From Lachnospiraceae bacterium (lineage in GTDB: Bacteria > Bacillota > Clostridia > Lachnospirales > Lachnospiraceae): a stretch of DNA of 53,828 nucleotides. Each line of letters opens with the position of its first letter. Position 1 is the stretch's first letter. Positions 1 through 8,248 of this stretch are shown piece by piece. The notes under the pieces are model-generated. The model was not told where the DNA came from. It saw only the letters and a program-made list of their open reading frames with translations, and did not search any database. The translations under genes and the position numbers were made by a program. Where the stretch lies: NCBI GenBank assembly GCA_900766575.1, contig CAAFVW010000103.1:1-53828 (forward strand), read 5' to 3'.

Positions 1-34
1 AATAATTACCGTTTGTATTCAAAACAAACTCCTC

Positions 35-796
35 CTATACTCTGCGTTTTACGGCGCGTACCGCCCAGAAGCAGAAATGCCAGGCACTGGCCGGCACTGA
101 CATGCCTTCCGCCCTGCGATACAGATTCCAGATCCTGCGCACGGCTTCCAGCTTATTCGATGACAGGGTTTTCCCTGCTCTACGATATTTTACCAAATTC
201 TGGTCTAAACCACAAGCTACATAACCTTCCCGCAGTATTCTCCACCACAGCGCGGTATCTTCGCTTTTGATCTGTGGCATCTGCAACTGTTCCTTTGACA
301 GCTGCTCCATATCAAACATCACGGTGCTGGTAAAAATTGTGGTATTTTTCAATGCTTCTTTATAAGTAATGGTCTCCGGAACCCGAACGATCTTCCCGGT
401 TCCTTTCCCGTTCTCATCCGCGAATTCATAGCCGGTAAACACAAACGCTGCCTGCCGCTCCTTCAGGAAGTCAAGCTCCTTCTCCAGCTTGTCCGGGACC
501 CACAGATCATCTGCATCCAGATACGCCAGATAACGTCCCTTCGCCTCGTTCACTCCCAGATTCCGGGCTCTGGCCGCCCCCAGATTCGTGGGATGCGTCA
601 GCAGCCGGATTCTGCTGTCTCCGGTCTTCTGTAAATACTCCTGTATGACTTCTCTGCTGCGGTCCGGACCGCAATCCTCTACCAACAGCAGTTCCCAATG
701 CGGGTACGTCTGTGCCCGCACGCAATCCATCGTTTCTTCTATATATCGCTCTGCCCGGTATACCGGCACCACGATGCTGATCAAATCCTGTTCCAT
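35..796 (-). CDS. Family 2 glycosyltransferase
   Basis: A 253-residue GT-A fold glycosyltransferase of family 2, expected to move a sugar from a nucleotide donor to a cell-surface glycan at the cytoplasmic face of the membrane. The N-terminus SIVVPVYRAERYIEET is the typical nucleotide-binding start of the family, VEDCGPD follows near residue 39, and the metal-binding DADD is at 94-97. No membrane segment is visible. The ATG is preceded by a GGAG-type ribosome site at good spacing. It lies 54 bases behind the membrane protein at 851-1750 and probably shares its transcript, so the three genes may build one polysaccharide. The acceptor and the sugar cannot be told from sequence. Confidence 0.88.
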   Translation of the reverse strand: MEQDLISIVVPVYRAERYIEETMDCVRAQTYPHWELLLVEDCGPDRSREVIQEYLQKTGDSRIRLLTHPTNLGAARARNLGVNEAKGRYLAYLDADDLWVPDKLEKELDFLKERQAAFVFTGYEFADENGKGTGKIVRVPETITYKEALKNTTIFTSTVMFDMEQLSKEQLQMPQIKSEDTALWWRILREGYVACGLDQNLVKYRRAGKTLSSNKLEAVRRIWNLYRRAEGMSVPASAWHFCFWAVRAVKRRV

Positions 797-850
797 ATTT
801 TTCCTGCTCCTGCAACCATGCTTCCGGCATCCGTGTGCCTTTTTTATTTG

Positions 851-1750
851 TTAAGAAAGCACGATCAGAAAATATTCTCCGAAAGGCTGCAATTCTTTTC
901 CAAGTATCCTCTGTAATTCCTGCTGTGCATCCTCTGACAATCCTTCCGGCAATAAAATGTAGTCTATACCGACCTTGCGCGCTCTGTCAAGACAAGCCGC
1001 GAAATCGATCTTTCCGTCCGTCTCCCCGGTCGTTTCCAGATGATCCATCCACAGATACAGGTCTTCCTGCCAGGTCTCATTGGTATCATAAGAATAACGC
1101 CCCATGGAAGCTTCCCAGATGCTTCTTCCGTACACCGGCCGGATCTGTGCACTGTATGCACGGGCTGCCGCCATGATATCCTTCGGCGCCCACAGAATAA
1201 ATCCCGCAGATTCCTCTGTTCCTCTCTCTGTATCGTGGTAGGCGCTCAGCTGTTCCAATGTCTCCCTGGCCGACGTCTCCTGTTCCCGCTGCGACATAAT
1301 ACCGGTGTCCAATGACGGAATCTGTGCTGTCTGTGTCCCGGTCCATTCGGATACCGGATTTCCTCCGAGGAACAGAATTCCCAACAAAATAATAACCGCC
1401 ATCCCGTTTCGCAGGCTTTTTTCTTTTGACAGATGATACAGGAATTCCGTCGCTGCCCATGCGATCAAAGCGGTCTGTGGCACGGCGGCCCAGATCCATA
1501 CATAAGAATAAAATCCCGTCTGATATTTCAGCAGAACCAACGCTGTCACCGGGCAGATACAACCCAATGTCATCAGCACTCCGTACAGATAGAGACGTTT
1601 CGCGTTTTTTTCGTCTCTGGATATTTTCATCCCGTTCCCATAAAGTTCAAATCCCAGATATAAAATTGCCAGCAATAAAAATGCCGCGAATTTCCCATGC
1701 TGCGTATATTCGGTCCAGCCTGTCAGGGCAGATTGCAAAAGTGTTCTCAT
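851..1750 (-). CDS. Membrane protein, unknown function, with C-terminal soluble domain
   Basis: A 299-residue protein I do not recognise firmly. About four hydrophobic segments occupy the first 130 residues, followed by an extracytoplasmic-looking soluble part that ends in a short block with DYILLPEG and a final FGEYFLIVL strand. Its ATG overlaps the stop of the preceding membrane gene by four bases (ATGA), so the two are translationally coupled. Together they resemble one large polytopic glycan-assembly protein (a GT-C or DUF6077-like architecture) divided into two chains; this is inference. The following gene is a family 2 glycosyltransferase, which fits surface-polysaccharide work. Confidence 0.7.
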   Translation of the reverse strand: MRTLLQSALTGWTEYTQHGKFAAFLLLAILYLGFELYGNGMKISRDEKNAKRLYLYGVLMTLGCICPVTALVLLKYQTGFYSYVWIWAAVPQTALIAWAATEFLYHLSKEKSLRNGMAVIILLGILFLGGNPVSEWTGTQTAQIPSLDTGIMSQREQETSARETLEQLSAYHDTERGTEESAGFILWAPKDIMAAARAYSAQIRPVYGRSIWEASMGRYSYDTNETWQEDLYLWMDHLETTGETDGKIDFAACLDRARKVGIDYILLPEGLSEDAQQELQRILGKELQPFGEYFLIVLS

Positions 1751-2691
1751 CTTGCATCCCCCTCTCCCGGCTCAGTGTTTTCTATTGTCGTTGCTATTTT
1801 CCGTCTGTCGGAAAACAGCCCTGATATCCAGCGCAGCAGAAACCATGCCACTGTGATCAGCAGGCACACACCCGCGCCATACAACGTCCAGACCATACAG
1901 GCCTCCGCCAGAATACAGAGGATTACGCCAAAATATCTTTTTCTCGCCAGACAGGCAAATACATACGGAATCAATATCGCTGCACGGATCGTCACACCAC
2001 GGAATCCACCATAAAAAACATCAAATCCGTCCACCCCCGGCATATAAGCCCCTGTACTGAACAGTATTCCCACCATGAGCAAAAATGTCCGCCGCTTGCC
2101 ACAATTTTCTGGAAAAAGAACGCTTCCCAGACTTCCGTAAGCGACATAACCAAGCAGCAATGTAATACAGGGAATCAGGCGGTACACCACATCCGCCGCT
2201 GCCATCCCTGTCCATCGGCTGATCGTGCCGTACAGCGTCGGAAGACACAATATTTTAAACCGGAACGGTATTCCCAGTGTATACGCCATTCCCGTAAGAG
2301 GATTCACCGTATAGACCGCGTTCTCTGCAAGGAACGTATTCACCGTCTCCAGTGTCATATCTCCGTCCAGCCATGCACGCTCCCCTGACAGGATTCCAAG
2401 AATCTGCAACAGGATCAGAAATGTCAGCACACCTGTGAGCATCCGCGAACTCTTCGTCTCCCCACGGCCTGCCTTTTGGAGTCTCTCTGCCGTTGTCTGT
2501 TTTGTTCTATGCCTGCCGATTCCTGTCAGCACTGCCCCCAAAAGCAGGAAAATCACTACTTCCGCCAGCAGCAGGTCCGTGATACTCAAAAAAGACCACC
2601 CTAACAGGCAGCCTGCCAAATGGGCGACCTCCGTCAGCCCGATGATGATCAGGCTCCCCTCAAGCAAAATATCCGATGTCCGAAAAGTCAT
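1747..2691 (-). CDS. Polytopic membrane protein (possible DUF6077/GT-C-like)
   Basis: About 314 residues with roughly eight hydrophobic segments and a hydrophilic, charged C-terminal tail (SDRRKIATTIENTEPGEGD). The stretch around TVNPLTGMAY and the loop LPTLYGTISRWTG suggest an external loop between early membrane helices, as in integral membrane sugar transferases, but no catalytic motif can be named. Two starts are possible: ATG at 2703 with a weak ribosome site, and ATG at 2691 with GGGAG five bases upstream; I chose the latter. A clear sigma-A promoter lies upstream at 2732-2760. It overlaps the next gene by four bases. Confidence 0.7.
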   Translation of the reverse strand: MTFRTSDILLEGSLIIIGLTEVAHLAGCLLGWSFLSITDLLLAEVVIFLLLGAVLTGIGRHRTKQTTAERLQKAGRGETKSSRMLTGVLTFLILLQILGILSGERAWLDGDMTLETVNTFLAENAVYTVNPLTGMAYTLGIPFRFKILCLPTLYGTISRWTGMAAADVVYRLIPCITLLLGYVAYGSLGSVLFPENCGKRRTFLLMVGILFSTGAYMPGVDGFDVFYGGFRGVTIRAAILIPYVFACLARKRYFGVILCILAEACMVWTLYGAGVCLLITVAWFLLRWISGLFSDRRKIATTIENTEPGEGDAR

Positions 2692-2731
2692 TTTTTCTCC
2701 CATGCCCGCTTTCTTGTGCGGAGTTTTCTAT

Positions 2732-2760
2732 ATTCTATCATATTTAACCGGCATTGACAA
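2732..2760 (-). promoter_or_regulatory. Sigma-A promoter for the membrane protein/glycosyltransferase operon
   Basis: On the minus strand TTGTCA, a 17-base spacer, then TAGAAT. It sits between the terminator of the Spo0A-like gene and the membrane protein start, so the group of three genes down to base 35 has its own promoter. Confidence 0.7.
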
Positions 2761-2778
2761 ATAGATCAGCAAAAAGAA

Positions 2779-2816
2779 GCCGCATACCGGAAATCTTCCC
2801 CATTCCGGTACGCGGC
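2779..2816 (-). terminator. Rho-independent terminator of the Spo0A-like gene
   Basis: A 14-base-pair inverted repeat (GCCGCGTACCGGAA and its near complement) with a 10-base loop, followed on the minus strand by TTCTTTTTGC. It lies 80 bases after the stop of the Spo0A-like gene. Confidence 0.85.
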
Positions 2817-2895
2817 CTTATCAGTCCGCAGAGGAGAATACTGCATCTACATCTTCAACAGACTCTCTCTGTTCCAAAACAACAAAAACAATATG

Positions 2896-3273
2896 TTACA
2901 TAGCCTTATAATCCAGTCGGATGTTATCGGCGATACGTGCGATGTACTCGCTGTTCGTAGGCCTTGTCCTTCCGGTGGCTGTAGAATAGCCAAAAATCTT
3001 CTCGAATGTCTCCGCATTTCCTCTGGACCAGGACACCTCAATGGCATTCCTGATCGCGCGTTCCACTTTCTGATCCGTGGTCTTGAAATGCTTTGCGATG
3101 GTAGGATATAACAGCTTGGTAACGCTGCTTACAACTTCCATATCTTTCCCTGATAAAATGATTGCATCACGTAAATAGTGATAACCCTTCAGATGCGCCG
3201 GCACCCCTATCTCCAACATGATTTTGGTTACATATCTCTCTAAATCAGAATCTTTTACTGCAACAATATCCAA
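2896..3273 (-). CDS. Free-standing Spo0A C-terminal DNA-binding domain protein
   Basis: A 125-residue protein that matches only the output domain of Spo0A, the master regulator of sporulation entry. Recognisable blocks are IGVPAHLKGYHYLRDAI, the DNA-recognition region VERAIRNAIEVSWSRG and the closing PTNSEYIARIAD. No phospho-receiver domain precedes it: a TAA stop lies in frame 15 bases before the TTG start, and AGGGGGA gives a strong ribosome site. It is therefore complete as it stands rather than cut by the window. Without a receiver it cannot be switched by the phosphorelay in the usual way. It is monocistronic, with its own promoter and terminator. The regulated genes are unknown; binding to TGTCGAA-type boxes is inferred from the family. 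Confidence 0.92.
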   Translation of the reverse strand: MDIVAVKDSDLERYVTKIMLEIGVPAHLKGYHYLRDAIILSGKDMEVVSSVTKLLYPTIAKHFKTTDQKVERAIRNAIEVSWSRGNAETFEKIFGYSTATGRTRPTNSEYIARIADNIRLDYKAM

Positions 3274-3330
3274 AACAAGTCCCCCTTTTTACTTGTCGAG
3301 TACTGCTCCCCTACAGTGACTGATAGAGAA

Positions 3331-3359
3331 ATCATATCATAGCTGTCGATTTTTGAAAA
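3331..3359 (-). promoter_or_regulatory. Promoter of the Spo0A-like gene with 0A-box-like sites
   Basis: Minus strand TTTTCA, 17-base spacer, TATGAT. On the plus strand TGTCGAT (3344-3350) lies inside the spacer and TTGTCGAG (3293-3300) lies downstream of the start of transcription; each differs from the 0A box core TGTCGAA at one base. This arrangement would suit self-repression, which is inference. Confidence 0.6.
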
Positions 3360-3443
3360 GACATTTTTACGTTAAAATATAGTTAAGAAAGTAAAAATGT
3401 TACATTTTACCCCTATTTTGTAACTTTTTTTCGTACATAAAAA

Positions 3444-3461
3444 ATGCCATGTTTCCGGCGT
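3444..3461 (-). terminator. Weak possible terminator after the membrane-bound glycosyltransferase
   Basis: A short imperfect hairpin (ACGCC / GGCAT) followed on the minus strand by TTTTTTATG, just after the glycosyltransferase stop. The stem is weak, so the call rests mainly on the run of T and the position. Confidence 0.4.
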
Positions 3462-3465
3462 TTTT

Positions 3466-4395
3466 CTAAATTTCTTCCTTAACCAGGTAAATCGGACGGC
3501 GTTTTACTTCCATGTACGCTTTTGCCAGATACTGTCCCAGAATCCCCGTACAGAAAAACTGCACGCCGCTGGTCATCAAAATGATGCACACCAGAGAAGG
3601 CCAGCCGGATACCGGATCTCCGAAGATCAGTTTGCGCACGATGATAAACACGATCATCAGAAAAGCAATGACACAGAACAGCACTCCCACAAAGGAAGCG
3701 ATCAATAACGGCGCTGTGGAAAATGCGGTAATGCCGTCCAGGGAATATACCAGAAGCTTCCAGAAGTTCCATTTGGTCTCGCCCTTGGCCCGCTCCACGT
3801 TCTCATACTCCAGCCATTTGGTCTGGAAGCCCACCCAGCCAAAGATTCCTTTGGTAAAACGGTTGTATTCCCGCATAGACAGAATCGCATCCACCATCTG
3901 TCTGGTCATCAGACGATAGTCTCTGGCTCCGTCCATCATTTCCGTCTTGGAGATTTTTTTCATCAGATGATAGAATCTTCTGGCGAAAAAGCTGCGGATC
4001 GGCGGTTCGCCCTTTCTGGTCACACGGCGGGTCGCCACGGAATCATATCCCTGCCAGATCCATTCAAACATTTCCGGCAACAGGGAAGGAGGGTCCTGAA
4101 GATCCACATCCATCATTACCACATAATCCCCTTTTGATTTCTCCAAGCCGGCGAACATGGCGGCTTCTTTTCCAAAATTTCTGGAAAAGGAGATGATATG
4201 CACACGGGAATCCTGTTCGATCAGTTTTTTTACCTCTCTGACCGTACCGTCCCGGGAACCGTCATCAATATACAAAAGCTCCAGCTCTATCTCTTTTCCC
4301 TTAAAAAAGGGATCATTCTTTGTCAGTTCCTGATAGAACAGGGCTACACTTTCTTCCTCGTTATAGCAGGGAACAATCACACTCAACAGACTCAT
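3466..4395 (-). CDS. Membrane-anchored family 2 glycosyltransferase (GtrB/CsbB/DPM1-like)
   Basis: A 309-residue enzyme of the polyprenyl-phosphate glycosyltransferase type, which charges undecaprenyl phosphate with a hexose for later transfer outside the membrane. Seen: LSVIVPCYNEEES at the N-terminus, IDDGSRDGT at 43-51, the DxD region MDVDLQDPP at 95-103, an arginine-rich RRFYHL region, and two C-terminal membrane helices (about 230-260 and 270-295) that are typical of GtrB. It is transcribed alone, divergently from the DUF212 gene. A partner flippase or GT-C enzyme is not next to it; the membrane proteins at 851-2691 are possible partners. Confidence 0.88.
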   Translation of the reverse strand: MSLLSVIVPCYNEEESVALFYQELTKNDPFFKGKEIELELLYIDDGSRDGTVREVKKLIEQDSRVHIISFSRNFGKEAAMFAGLEKSKGDYVVMMDVDLQDPPSLLPEMFEWIWQGYDSVATRRVTRKGEPPIRSFFARRFYHLMKKISKTEMMDGARDYRLMTRQMVDAILSMREYNRFTKGIFGWVGFQTKWLEYENVERAKGETKWNFWKLLVYSLDGITAFSTAPLLIASFVGVLFCVIAFLMIVFIIVRKLIFGDPVSGWPSLVCIILMTSGVQFFCTGILGQYLAKAYMEVKRRPIYLVKEEI

Positions 4396-4502
4396 GTCTA
4401 TCTCCTTAATTCTTGTTATTTCTTACCTTCATACCTTCATAATTTCATAACTTTGCAGTGCATCCCGGAAACGCACACCCGCACTGCTCATTGCCTACGC
4501 TC

Positions 4503-4532
4503 ATTATACTATTCCATCGCACATCATTTCAA
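4503..4532 (-). promoter_or_regulatory. Promoter of the GtrB-like gene
   Basis: Minus strand TTGAAA, 18-base spacer, TATAAT. About 108 bases upstream of the start codon, leaving an untranslated leader in which I see no clear structure. Confidence 0.65.
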
Positions 4533-4564
4533 GGTCAACACTGTACTTTTTGTGCTTTTTGGAT

Positions 4565-4570
4565 TATACT
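4565..4570 (+). promoter_or_regulatory. Candidate -10 element for the DUF212/DUF3048 pair
   Basis: TATACT on the plus strand, with only a poor -35 (TGTACT) 17 bases upstream. It lies 54 bases before the DUF212 start and opposite the GtrB-like promoter, making a divergent promoter region. Confidence 0.4.
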
Positions 4571-4623
4571 GGATTTATATATGTCTTTTCTGCGAATGCT
4601 GCATATAGGAAACGAGGTTATTT

Positions 4624-5088
4624 ATGACTTTTTTTGAACAGTTTTTCAGTAATACAATTTTTCTTACGGCAGCTTGCGGCTGGCTGGTGGCTCAGGTTCT
4701 GAAGACCATGATCCATCTGATCGTCTCCAGGAAATTTGTTGCGGAGCGTCTGGTGGGAAGCGGCGGCATGCCCAGTTCTCATTCCGCTACCGTATGTGCT
4801 CTGGTGACAGCTGTCTGCTATGAATTCGGTGCAGGAAGTTTTGAATTTGCCATTTCCCTGATTCTGGCGATCATCGTAATGTATGACGCTATGGGAGTAC
4901 GCAGGGAGACCGGTATTCAGGCAGAGGTATTGAACGAAATGCTGAAAGTCTTCGAAGATATGGGGCGCAGCGAGATCTCTGCCCACGATAAATTAAAGGA
5001 ATTTGTGGGACATACTCCCCTGCAGGTATTGATGGGGGCCCTGTTAGGTATTTTGTGCGGCGTCATCATTTACAGCTTTATCCTTTGA
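4624..5088 (+). CDS. Divergent PAP2 family protein (DUF212, YuiD-like)
   Basis: A 154-residue membrane protein of the DUF212 group, distantly related to PAP2 acid phosphatases and haloperoxidases. The signature GGMPSSHSAT (47-56) supplies the SxxH-like active-site segment, and YDAMGVRRETG near 101 is the second conserved block. There are three or four hydrophobic helices, the last at the C-terminus. A role in dephosphorylating a lipid pyrophosphate is plausible from family resemblance but unproven. The DUF3048 lipoprotein gene starts 21 bases downstream, so the two are probably one operon. Confidence 0.88.
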   Translation: MTFFEQFFSNTIFLTAACGWLVAQVLKTMIHLIVSRKFVAERLVGSGGMPSSHSATVCALVTAVCYEFGAGSFEFAISLILAIIVMYDAMGVRRETGIQAEVLNEMLKVFEDMGRSEISAHDKLKEFVGHTPLQVLMGALLGILCGVIIYSFIL

Positions 5089-5109
5089 TGATTGGTTGAG
5101 GTATATTAC

Positions 5110-6285
5110 ATGTATAAATATAAATTCCGACGACGGTTTCTGCAGAAAGCCGCAGCGCTTCTGTTAACTGTCTCTGTAGTATTTACCGGATGCGGGCAGA
5201 CTGGCGGTTCTGATTCCATGCTCAGCCCGATCCTTCCGGATAACAGTCCGGATACTTCTCCGGTCTCTTCCGGAGAAAAGCTGCCGGATCCTGTAACGAT
5301 CATCGTGGAAGACGATTCCGTTCCTCCCGAGGATGGCATGGTCCGCAGCCGCCTCACGAATGAGTGGGTCACAGCCGCTGCAGCCAATACTCGTCCCATC
5401 GCTGTGATGATCCCCAATGAAGCTGCCGCGATTCCTCAATACAGTCTGTCCGAAGCTTCCATTATTTATGAGGCTAATGTGGAAAACCGTATGACCCGTA
5501 TGATGGCTGTCTACGAAGACTGGCAGAAGCTGGACAAGATCGGCAACATCCGCAGTCTCCGTGATTATTTTGCATATTGGGCATTTGAATGGGACGCTTT
5601 TATCGTTCATTTCGGCGGTCCTTTTTTCATCAATGATCTGCTGGCCAAGCCGGATACTCAGGATATTGACGGTATTTCAGGCAGTGATGAGTCCGCTTTT
5701 TACCGTACTTCCGATCGCAACAAGCCTCATAATGCCTATGCTTCCGGCAAGGGTCTTCAGAAGGTCATCGAAAAAAAGGGCTACCAGCTGGAATACCGTG
5801 GGCTCACCGATGAGAACCATTTCCGTTTTGCTTCCAAAGCAGAGCCGAATACACTGGGGCAATACGGTGCCAAGGCCCAGGATGCCACTTATATTGATAT
5901 GTCCGGATGTTATCCGCTGACCAGATGTTATTTTGAATTCAATGAGGATGACGGGCTCTATTATCGTTCCCAGCATTTGTCCGGCAGTACGGACGGTCCT
6001 CACATTGACGCCGTGACAGGCAGGCAGCTGACTTTCAAAAATATTCTGGTGCAGAATACTTTTTATGAGGAGTTAGGCGAAGGATATCTGGCATTTCAGT
6101 GTCATGATACCACTCAGGACGGCTGGTTTTTTACCAATGGCCGGGGGATTCATGTGACTTGGGAGAAAACCTCTGATTACGGTGCCACAAGATATTATGA
6201 CGATAACGGGGAGGAAATCCTGCTCAACACCGGCAAGACCATGATCTGCATCGTGGAGACAGGAGATTCTTTCACGTTCCACTAA
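5110..6285 (+). CDS. DUF3048 domain lipoprotein (YerB-like)
   Basis: About 391 residues. A basic N-terminus (KYKFRRRFLQK) and hydrophobic stretch lead to the lipobox VFTGCG, so it should be a lipid-anchored protein outside the membrane. A proline/serine-rich linker follows, then the DUF3048 module (TNEWVT, RPIAVMIPNE, IGNIRSLRDYF, and the C-terminal half with GRQLTFKNILV and GRGIHVTWEK). The ATG at 5110 has GAGG eight bases upstream; an in-frame TTG at 5092 would add six residues before the signal peptide and is less likely. YerB-type proteins have no established reaction. It follows the DUF212 gene closely. Confidence 0.88.
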   Translation: MYKYKFRRRFLQKAAALLLTVSVVFTGCGQTGGSDSMLSPILPDNSPDTSPVSSGEKLPDPVTIIVEDDSVPPEDGMVRSRLTNEWVTAAAANTRPIAVMIPNEAAAIPQYSLSEASIIYEANVENRMTRMMAVYEDWQKLDKIGNIRSLRDYFAYWAFEWDAFIVHFGGPFFINDLLAKPDTQDIDGISGSDESAFYRTSDRNKPHNAYASGKGLQKVIEKKGYQLEYRGLTDENHFRFASKAEPNTLGQYGAKAQDATYIDMSGCYPLTRCYFEFNEDDGLYYRSQHLSGSTDGPHIDAVTGRQLTFKNILVQNTFYEELGEGYLAFQCHDTTQDGWFFTNGRGIHVTWEKTSDYGATRYYDDNGEEILLNTGKTMICIVETGDSFTFH

Positions 6286-6306
6286 AAAATTATGATAAAT
6301 CGGACA

Positions 6307-6350
6307 AAATCCCGGAATGAGCAGCGTCTCCGCTGTCTGTTCCGGGATTT
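6307..6350. terminator. Bidirectional terminator between convergent genes
   Basis: Inverted repeat AAATCCCGGAA / TTCCGGGATTT with a 22-base loop, between the DUF3048 gene and the converging HD-GYP gene. A and T rich flanks on both sides allow it to serve both strands. Confidence 0.75.
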
Positions 6351-6365
6351 CGTATCATTTGTTAA

Positions 6366-7475
6366 TTACAAAATAATAATATTTGCGCATTTCACATCAT
6401 TGGCGAGATCGTATACTTTCCCGGTGGTAAGGCCCAGGACTTTGGGGCGAAGAACCGCATTGGGGACATTTTCCACAACGCGGGCGGTCTCTCCGTTGCT
6501 GAGTGCCACATCCGTGCCTACCGGATAGAGGATGACGCTCTCCAGGAAACACCGCATCACCTTAATATCCAGTTCCTCCGTCATGGACATGATCATTTCC
6601 ACTGCATCTCTGGGGGAAAACGGCTTCTTATAAGGCCGTTCCGTTACCAGCGCGTCATAAATATCTGAAATGGAAATCAGCCGGGCAAACAGATCGATCT
6701 TATCTCCCGTGACGCCCATGGGATACCCTTTTCCATTCATCTTCTCGTGATGCTGTAACACGCCCAGCTTGATCTCCATTGTCAGGTCATCCTTCGGCTG
6801 GAGAATCCGGTATCCATACACCGAATGCTGCTTCATAACAGCGAATTCCTCATCCGTCAGCCGTGCTGCTTTGTTCAGAATCTCATTGGGAATTTTCGAC
6901 TTACCGATGTCGTGCAAAAGTCCCGCGATCCCGATCTCATAGACCTGCTTATCATCCAGTCCGTATTTTCGCGCTACGATCATGGACATGGTTGCCACAT
7001 CCACACTGTGTTTGAAGGTGTACTCATCGCTGACTTTCAGGGCTCCGATATCCACCGCCACCGCATCGTTATCTTCAATCGCCCGCAGCAGATCATCCGT
7101 GATGCTCCGGGAAGCATTGGTAAAATCCGGTGACTGTGTATCCCGGTACAGATACTGTACGCCCTGTGCCACACGGTTGCGCACGCTCTCAGAGATCTGT
7201 ACCTTCGCCGGATCTTTTACCTTCACCTGCTCGTATTTCTTCTGCAAAGGCTCCGGCAATTCCTGCGCTTTATCTGCATCCGCCGGCTTTATATCTTCTG
7301 TCCCCTCACAGGTATAAATTCCGGTAACCCCCATTTTCTTCAGCGCATCAATGTGAAAATCCTCCAGTCGGGTACGTCTGGCGATCAGCACACGGCCTGC
7401 ACGGTCTATAATCGCCTGATCGATCATCATACCCGGCTGCACGATACGCAGCGGAACATATTTCCTCCTGATCAT
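6366..7475 (-). CDS. HD-GYP domain protein, probable cyclic di-GMP phosphodiesterase
   Basis: A 369-residue cytosolic protein. The first 60 residues form a short beta-rich domain (VPLRIVQPGMMIDQAI) common before HD-GYP domains, followed by a charged linker. The HD-GYP catalytic domain runs from about 125 to 330 with HDIGKSKIP (HD at 188-189), KQHSVYGYRIL around 216-225 and HHEKMNGKGYP (GYP at 250-252), so metal ligands and the GYP loop are complete. The family hydrolyses cyclic di-GMP, linking it to motility or surface life; flagellar genes elsewhere in the window fit. A further C-terminal stretch of about 60 residues looks like a small beta barrel. It has no receiver domain. Confidence 0.9.
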   Translation of the reverse strand: MIRRKYVPLRIVQPGMMIDQAIIDRAGRVLIARRTRLEDFHIDALKKMGVTGIYTCEGTEDIKPADADKAQELPEPLQKKYEQVKVKDPAKVQISESVRNRVAQGVQYLYRDTQSPDFTNASRSITDDLLRAIEDNDAVAVDIGALKVSDEYTFKHSVDVATMSMIVARKYGLDDKQVYEIGIAGLLHDIGKSKIPNEILNKAARLTDEEFAVMKQHSVYGYRILQPKDDLTMEIKLGVLQHHEKMNGKGYPMGVTGDKIDLFARLISISDIYDALVTERPYKKPFSPRDAVEMIMSMTEELDIKVMRCFLESVILYPVGTDVALSNGETARVVENVPNAVLRPKVLGLTTGKVYDLANDVKCANIIIL

Positions 7476-7524
7476 CGGTTTCTTCCCCTTTCCGAATGAT
7501 TTTTCATCTTAATTCTATAAAAAA

Positions 7525-7574
7525 AGACAGCTGTTTTCAACAAAAAGTTCAATCTTTTTGCAAAACAACTGTCT
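7525..7574 (-). terminator. Rho-independent terminator of the cytidylate-kinase-like gene
   Basis: A long, nearly perfect stem (AGACAG.TGTTTT with an inner AAAAAG/CTTTTT pairing) ending on the minus strand in CTGTCTTTTTTT. It closes the transcript that ends at 7598. Confidence 0.9.
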
Positions 7575-7597
7575 CCTGTTTCCTGTTGCTGCGCAAA

Positions 7598-8191
7598 TCA
7601 GCCCCACTGTTTTTTCACAATATCCGCCAGAATCTTCGCTGTGCCGTCGATACCAAACCGGCTGCTGTCAATCATGAGATCCTTATGGTCGAAGACACTC
7701 TGCCAGCCCGGAATATACGCCTTGTGATAACGATTTCTGGCCGCATCCACATCCCGCATCATCTTTTTTGCCGTCTGAGGATCCATCTGAAGATTCTCTA
7801 CACAGTTTTTCAGTCTGGCCTCATCCGGAGCGTAGATGTACACATTCAAATGATTGGGAATATCCTCCAGAATATAATCTGCACAGCGTCCCACAATAAT
7901 GCAGGAGCCCTTGGCTGCAAAATCCCGGATGATATTTTTCTGGGTATAGAAAATTTCATCCTTTAAGCTGGACATTCCCATGCCCAGGGGATACTGTCTC
8001 CGGAAAAAGGTGGATTTCATGCTCTCTTCTTCATTGCTGATCACAGATACCGGAAGGCCCATACGCTTTGCCGTAGCTTCCACAATATCCCTGTCCATAA
8101 ATTCGATCCCCAGAATCTCCGACAGCTCCCTGGCGATGGAACGCCCCATACTTCCGAATTGTCTTGAAATCGTAATTACATACTGTTCCAT
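7598..8191 (-). CDS. Cytidylate kinase-like family protein
   Basis: About 197 residues, a P-loop nucleoside kinase relative. The start ISRQFGSMGRSIARELSE carries a cytidylate-kinase-type phosphate loop (GSMGRS), FMDRDIVEATAKR matches the second conserved block, and GSCIIVGRCADYIL the third. The family is smaller than true Cmk and its substrate is not established. ATG at 8191 has GGAG six bases upstream; an earlier ATG at 8236 lies inside a hairpin and is less likely. It sits downstream of the amino-acid transporter operon with a hairpin between. Confidence 0.82.
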   Translation of the reverse strand: MEQYVITISRQFGSMGRSIARELSEILGIEFMDRDIVEATAKRMGLPVSVISNEEESMKSTFFRRQYPLGMGMSSLKDEIFYTQKNIIRDFAAKGSCIIVGRCADYILEDIPNHLNVYIYAPDEARLKNCVENLQMDPQTAKKMMRDVDAARNRYHKAYIPGWQSVFDHKDLMIDSSRFGIDGTAKILADIVKKQWG

Positions 8192-8207
8192 ATAAATCTC
8201 CATTCCG

Positions 8208-8235
8208 CAGGCACTTGATAACCGCAGTGCCTGCA
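8208..8235 (-). other. Intercistronic hairpin between transporter operon and kinase-like gene
   Basis: Perfect 9-base arms GCAGGCACT / AGTGCCTGC with a 10-base loop. No run of T follows on the minus strand, so it is more likely an mRNA stability element or weak attenuator than a terminator. Confidence 0.6.
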
Positions 8236-8248
8236 TTCTTTATGAAAT

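Noticed and set aside
3274..3465. Hidden receiver domain of a frameshifted Spo0A
   Set aside because: The region is AT-rich, has stops in all minus-strand frames and carries promoter-like elements; nothing resembles a receiver.
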